NCBI GenBank assembly: GCA_026391455.1
Contig: JAPLEH010000014.1
Span: forward strand, 1-57,457
Direction: 5' to 3'
DNA from: Bacteroidota bacterium
Lineage (GTDB): Bacteria > Bacteroidota > Bacteroidia > Chitinophagales > Chitinophagaceae
Length of the DNA stretch: 57,457 nt
Positions 53,837 through 57,457 of this stretch are shown here, piece by piece. The translations under genes were made by a program, and so were the position numbers. Below the pieces are notes generated by a model. The model had not been told where the DNA came from. It did no database searches and saw nothing but the letters and a program-made list of their open reading frames with translations. Positions within the stretch are counted from its first letter, which is position 1; every line of letters begins with the position of its first letter.

Positions 53837-54598
53837 ATGTGCAATTTCTACGGCCATAAAGTAAGCCGGCTTGAATATATCCGTTTACAGCAAATAGAGA
53901 AACAACTGGGTACCCTCGCGGCGCTCGATGAACTCGCATTGCTGATAAGCGGTTTTGCATATGGCAATGCGCCCGTATTGCGAAAAACCAGTTCCACCGA
54001 TTTTGAAGTGGTACCCATGCACTGGGAGTTTATACCCATTTGGGTAAAAACGATGGAGCAGGTAAAGGAAGCCCGCAAACAGGGTATCCCCTGGCTCAAT
54101 GCCACCAGCGAAAAACTGCTCGACAGCAAAATGTTTCGTGATGCCGCACTGAAAAGAAGATGCCTGATACTGGCCTCCCATTTTTTTGAATGGAGAAGTT
54201 TTACGCCCGAAGGCTCCAAAAAAGAAAAAAAATATCCCTATGCCATAGAACTTACCCATAAGGATTATTTTTACATGGCGGGAATCTGGAATCCGTTTAC
54301 CGACAGAGATACCGGTGAGACCTTTGATTGTTTTGCCATCATCACCACACAGGCCAATGAACTGATGGCCGGCGTTCACAACAATAAAAAACGAATGCCC
54401 ACCATTCTGCCGGAAGAACTGGCCTGGCGCTGGCTCATGGAAGACCTCACCGAGCCAGAAATTAAAGAACTGGCCGCTTACCAGTTTCCCGCTGCACAAA
54501 TGGATGCTTACACCATTGCTAAAGATTTTAAAACCGCTTATAACCCCCTTGAGCCCTTCGAATACGAAGACCTGCCCGGGCTGGAGATGATGAAATGA
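53837..54598 (+). CDS. SRAP-family (YedK/HMCES-like) DNA-protein crosslinking protein
   Basis: 253 residues from ATG 53837, which makes Cys2 the first residue after Met removal, as needed for the crosslink to abasic sites. The upstream start at 53819 would block it. MCNFYGHKVSR replaces the usual MCGRF. Other motifs are present: FEVVPMHWEFIPIW, LNATSEKLLDSKMFRDA, RCLILASHFFEW (with the conserved glutamate) and HNNKKRMPTILPEE (His and RMP). It shields abasic sites in single-stranded DNA. The last 4 bp overlap the next gene. Confidence 0.92.
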   Translation: MCNFYGHKVSRLEYIRLQQIEKQLGTLAALDELALLISGFAYGNAPVLRKTSSTDFEVVPMHWEFIPIWVKTMEQVKEARKQGIPWLNATSEKLLDSKMFRDAALKRRCLILASHFFEWRSFTPEGSKKEKKYPYAIELTHKDYFYMAGIWNPFTDRDTGETFDCFAIITTQANELMAGVHNNKKRMPTILPEELAWRWLMEDLTEPEIKELAAYQFPAAQMDAYTIAKDFKTAYNPLEPFEYEDLPGLEMMK

Positions 54599-54918
54599 TA
54601 GAATGGGAACTGATACTGAACTATAAGCGAAAACGCTACCGGCAAAAAGCCACAGTGGAATATGTCAGTAAGCAGATTCTCCGCATACGCGTTACCGGCT
54701 CCAAAAACTCGCTGTTGCTGGAGAATGATTATCCCAAACTTTATTATGCCCGATCCAAAAGAGGCATGAAATGGAAGATACGTGATGGTCAACTGACGGC
54801 TTCTGCCTCCGATCCCGATGCGGCCCTGCTGCTTAATAATATTTTTGCCAACCTGGAATACCTGGTCAAGAAAGATATCAAACTCATTTTTCCCGAAGAA
54901 AAATGGTTGCAGGATTAA
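54595..54918 (+). CDS. Small protein of unknown function, coupled to SRAP gene
   Basis: 107 residues, basic and β-rich at the start: ELILNYKRKRYRQKATVEYV, LRIRVTGSKNSLLLENDYPK, AALLLNNIFANLEYLVKKDI. No recognised domain. It overlaps the SRAP gene by 4 bp (ATGA), so translation is coupled, which hints at a related role in DNA repair. No direct evidence. Confidence 0.65.
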   Translation: MIEWELILNYKRKRYRQKATVEYVSKQILRIRVTGSKNSLLLENDYPKLYYARSKRGMKWKIRDGQLTASASDPDAALLLNNIFANLEYLVKKDIKLIFPEEKWLQD

Positions 54919-55034
54919 GCGATCCTTCCGCCTGTCTGTAATAATCATATCCCCCACCCTGTGACTAAACGGCCCCGCTATAAAGTATCGCGCTATTGAC
55001 GTTAGAATCACGACCTTTAACAAAACACTTTCTC

Positions 55035-55577
55035 ATGAATAAATCACGGATAGAACAACTCTATGATCTGGAAGAAGAGCAACTGGGAAAACTCAACGAC
55101 ATTGTACATACGGCTATCGAAGAAGAGAAACTGCTCTCCGATAAATTACTCGAATTCGAAGACCGCCACCCCTCCTTTACCAGCAAACTGGCCGATAACG
55201 TAGCCAGCTTCGGTGGCAGTTGGAAATTCATCATTTCCTTTGGCGTGATCATGCTCATCTGGATCTTCGCCAATGTATACCTGCTGTCAAAACCCTTCGA
55301 TCCCTACCCCTTCATACTGCTCAACCTGGTACTCAGTACCATTGCTGCCCTGCAGGCACCCGTAATCATGATGAGCCAGAATCGCAAAGAAGAAAAGGAC
55401 AGACAACGTGCCGTAAATGACTATATGATTAACCTGAAATCGGAAATAGAAGTGCGCAACCTGCATGGCAAACTTGATCTCCTCATCAAAGAGCAAATGA
55501 AAACATTGTTTGATATACAAAAAACACAGGTGGAACTGATGGAAGAGATCAAAGTGCTGCTGAAAAAGGGTAGTTAA
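55035..55577 (+). CDS. DUF1003 membrane protein
   Basis: 180 residues from Met at 55035 (MNKSRIEQLYDLEEEQLGKL). The frame starts at 54996 but that part is not typical. DUF1003 signature: SFGGSWKFIISFGVIMLIWI, FANVYLLSKPFDPYPFILLN, STIAALQAPVIMMSQNRKEE, with two membrane helices (~66-86, ~96-118). The C-terminal coiled coil (~130-180) is cytoplasmic. Function of the family is unknown. Confidence 0.85.
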   Translation: MNKSRIEQLYDLEEEQLGKLNDIVHTAIEEEKLLSDKLLEFEDRHPSFTSKLADNVASFGGSWKFIISFGVIMLIWIFANVYLLSKPFDPYPFILLNLVLSTIAALQAPVIMMSQNRKEEKDRQRAVNDYMINLKSEIEVRNLHGKLDLLIKEQMKTLFDIQKTQVELMEEIKVLLKKGS

Positions 55578-55782
55578 GGCATTCTGTTTCACTCCTGCTG
55601 CAAGGTTCTTCCACAAGCATACTCCTTCCACTGAGTTTAATCAAAAGACCTGGTGACGCGTGTCAGTTGCATGGCATTTTTATAGTCGGAAATTTGAAGT
55701 ACAAATCTTATCCCGGCTATAAATACCGACATGAACGTTCAGTTTTTCATTGCGCCATTATTCATACCTAAACAATTGCAAC

Positions 55783-56538
55783 GTGAAACGACTCCAATAC
55801 AAAACAGCCATCGTTACGGGTGCTGCCGGCGGAATAGGTAAAGCCATCGCCATCCTGTTTGCCCGTGAAGGGGCCGCCGTAATGGCCACCGATATTCAGG
55901 AAGAAGTGCTGCAACAATGGGTGGAAGAAGAAGTGTCCGGCAGCGGACTTGCCATCAATTATATGCGCCACGATGTAACCAAAGAATCCGAATGGAAAGG
56001 GGTATTAGAAAAAACTACCGGTCTCTATGGTCAGTTGAATATACTGGTGAACAATGCGGGCATATTCCCCGGCTTCGCCGATGAAGAACATACAAGTCTG
56101 GAACAATGGAATAAAGTGATCGGCATAAATCTTACCGGCCCCTTTCTGGGATGTAAATATTGCGCTCCCATTATACAAAAAGCGGGTGGCGGTGCTATTG
56201 TCAATATCGCGTCTATAGCCGGATTAGTGGGTGGAAATGGTCCTGCTTATTCTGCTTCCAAGGGTGGACTCCGTCTATTAAGTAAAGATCTGGCTGTAGA
56301 ATTAGCCAAATACAAAATAAGGGTCAACAGTATTTGTCCGGGTGGTGTGCTTACTCCCATGACGGAATCACTGATCACCCAGCCCGGTATGGAAGATATG
56401 GTAAAATCCATGTCGCCACAAGGCCGCATGGCCGATGCCGAAGAGATTGCGGAAGGAGCCGTGTTTCTCGCTTCCGAAGAAGCTTCATTTGTTACCGGCA
56501 CCGATCTGGTAATGGACGGAGGCGCGGTAGCCCGTTAA
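55783..56538 (+). CDS. SDR-family NAD(P)-dependent oxidoreductase
   Basis: 251 residues from the GTG at 55783 (MKRLQYKTAIVTGAAGGIGK). The ATG at 55750 would add 11 odd residues. Classical short-chain dehydrogenase: TGxxxGIG cofactor motif, NNAGIF, catalytic YSASKGG (Tyr and Lys), SICPGGVLTPM, and a C-terminal DGGAVAR. Probably a 3-oxoacyl-reductase or sugar or alcohol dehydrogenase. The substrate is not predictable. Followed after 18 bp by an FMN-binding gene, likely co-transcribed. Confidence 0.92.
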   Translation: MKRLQYKTAIVTGAAGGIGKAIAILFAREGAAVMATDIQEEVLQQWVEEEVSGSGLAINYMRHDVTKESEWKGVLEKTTGLYGQLNILVNNAGIFPGFADEEHTSLEQWNKVIGINLTGPFLGCKYCAPIIQKAGGGAIVNIASIAGLVGGNGPAYSASKGGLRLLSKDLAVELAKYKIRVNSICPGGVLTPMTESLITQPGMEDMVKSMSPQGRMADAEEIAEGAVFLASEEASFVTGTDLVMDGGAVAR

Positions 56539-56556
56539 AACTAACAACAACATCTT

Positions 56557-57009
56557 ATGATCGGACAGTTGAACATTGAGCAAATAAAGGAATTCCTCCA
56601 CACCCATACACTGGGCAGAATAGGCTGTTCTCATGAAGGCAAACCCTATGTAGTGCCATTGAATTATGTATATGATGGCAATCATATCATTTGTCATTCC
56701 CTTCCGGGCAAAAAAATTGAAATCATGCGAATAAATCCGCAGGTATGTTTTGAAGTGGATGAAATGACCGATTTCACACACTGGCGTTCGGCGATCCTGC
56801 AGGCGCAATACCAGGAATTGACGGAAGAAAGAGAACGCCTGGCTGCCATGAAACTATTTGTGGACCGGATGATGCGGCTGAAGGTAAGCGAGACGGCCAT
56901 ATTACCGGAAATGGCAGAAAACCGTGTACATCCCCGTTCCCCCGGACATATCAAACCCATCATCTTCCGCCTGCTGATACAGGACATGACCGGGCGGTAT
57001 GAGAAATGA
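56557..57009 (+). CDS. Pyridoxamine 5'-phosphate oxidase-like flavin-binding protein
   Basis: 150 residues with a split-barrel fold. IKEFLHTHTLGRIGCSHEGK, PYVVPLNYVYDGNHIICHS, KIEIMRINPQVCFEVDEMTD are typical of small PNPOx-like proteins that bind FMN. It follows the SDR gene by 18 bp. Substrate unknown. The two PNPOx-type genes of this window (the other at 21517) belong to different sub-groups. Confidence 0.88.
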   Translation: MIGQLNIEQIKEFLHTHTLGRIGCSHEGKPYVVPLNYVYDGNHIICHSLPGKKIEIMRINPQVCFEVDEMTDFTHWRSAILQAQYQELTEERERLAAMKLFVDRMMRLKVSETAILPEMAENRVHPRSPGHIKPIIFRLLIQDMTGRYEK

Positions 57010-57320
57010 TAGAGGTTAGATGATAGATGTTAACTGCCAACCGTAAACTGCTAACCTGCCTTCGCTTTTGCTTCGGCAGGCAGGCTGCTAACTGACAACT
57101 GATAGTGCTAACTGCCAACTACTAACTGTCAACTGCCAACCGCTAACTATTGTTGTCCGGTAAAACTATTTATTAGTTTGAAAATCAATTCAGACCCCTC
57201 CCCAAAGGAGAGGGGCTAGAACCCGCTCTGGGGCAATGTTTCAGGGTTTTGCAAAAACTTTCCCCGGACAATAATGACCGCTAACTGCCAACTGTTAACT
57301 GCTAACTCCCAACTGTAAAC
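57010..57320. repeat. AACTGCCAACTG-type tandem repeats with GCCTGCC hairpin
   Basis: About 150 bp of degenerate CTAACTGCCAACTG units on both sides of a 127-bp element (57149-57275). CCTGCC and GGCAGGCAGG arms form a hairpin at about 57055-57085, the same type as at 16292. No ORF. Confidence 0.75.
57149..57275. mobile_element. MITE-like 127-bp element
   Basis: Ends ATTGTTGTCCGG (57149-57160) and CCGGACAATAAT (57264-57275) are inverted repeats with one mismatch. The right end, read on the minus strand, shares TGTCCGGGGAAAG with the left end of the insertion sequence at 57321. The inside holds a short hairpin (CCCCTCC/GGAGAGGGG) and no ORF. Flanked by CCGCTAACT on both sides, which could be a target duplication, but the surrounding DNA is repetitive, so this is weak. 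Confidence 0.5.
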
Positions 57321-57457
57321 CATTGCTGTCCGGGGAAAGGCTATAATTTTTAAAAAACAGGGGCCTTTTAAGGCCCCTTTGGTTATTTTTAGTTTACCAC
57401 AACAAAAAAATAGCCATGAGTAAAGGTAGTTTTTTTACCGGACAGCCGATTTTCAAC
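57321..57457 (+). mobile_element. Left end of an IS4-like insertion sequence (cut by window edge)
   Basis: CATTGCTGTCCGGGGAAAGG is the probable left terminal repeat, matching the MITE-like right end in inverted form. After it come a hairpin (GGGGCCTTTTAAGGCCCC) and the start of a transposase gene. The right end is outside the window. Confidence 0.5.
57416..57457 (+). CDS. IS4-like (DUF4372-type) transposase, first 14 residues
   Basis: The frame starts at ATG 57416 and reads MSKGSFFTGQPIFN to the window edge. It resembles the N-terminus of IS4-family transposases with a DUF4372 domain, from memory, which is the only basis beyond the neighbouring inverted repeat. The protein is not seen further. 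Confidence 0.45.
   Translation, partial: MSKGSFFTGQPIFN

Overview
The window is chromosomal DNA of a Bacteroidota bacterium, most likely of the Chitinophagaceae type. The signs are proteins with type IX secretion (T9SS) sorting domains, including a gliding-motility-associated C-terminal domain; MqnA of the futalosine menaquinone route; LytS/LytTR two-component pairs; Bacteroidota-type promoters (TTG-N~19-TAnnTTTG) rather than Shine-Dalgarno signals; and an IS4-like transposase start at the right edge. No rRNA and no CRISPR array were seen. One tRNA gene is present.

Layout. 1-3700: the end of a PKD/DNRLRE surface lipoprotein and a three-gene glycan operon (two GT2 glycosyltransferases and a CmcI-like enzyme). 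4000-9200: a giant propeller-type LytS kinase, its LytTR regulator and a T9SS-secreted protein. 9200-26100: mostly housekeeping and conserved genes (mqnA, purB, prfC, an MtfA-like peptidase, tsaD, trmN6) with two large adhesin-like proteins. 26000-34300: a lysine/alanine dehydrogenase-like enzyme, a lipoprotein, a TPR-CHAT protease-like protein, a DUF4382 lipoprotein, an ECF sigma factor with its membrane partner, and hscB.

34363-44468 is the most interesting part. A tRNA-Leu(CAA) gene is followed by about 10 kb that ends in a 14-bp repeat of the tRNA 3' end, so the block looks like a tRNA-integrated island without its own integrase. On the minus strand it carries a five-gene operon: dynamin-like GTPase, zinc-ribbon tail-anchored protein, caspase-like C14 protease, NB-ARC STAND ATPase and a separate TPR protein. 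The C-terminus of the caspase and the N-terminus of the NB-ARC protein share a ~60-residue domain (23 identities in 48 ungapped positions by eye). This suggests homotypic recruitment of protease to ATPase, the same logic as the eukaryotic apoptosome, and makes the operon a strong candidate for an anti-phage/abortive-infection system. A divergent four-gene group (unknown protein, 7TM protein, histidine kinase, NarL-type regulator) completes the island.

44600-51450: a minus-strand cluster of LytTR regulator, a YadA-like fibre with a peptidase S74 (endosialidase chaperone) tip, two related fibre proteins that share a neck module but have different tips, a small membrane protein and a TPR-HTH regulator. 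51830-57009: small conserved genes (DUF5675-like, SRAP, DUF1003, SDR, FMN-binding). 57010-57457: short tandem repeats, a MITE-like element and the left end of an IS4-like insertion sequence.

All functional calls come from reading the translated sequence. No database search was run.
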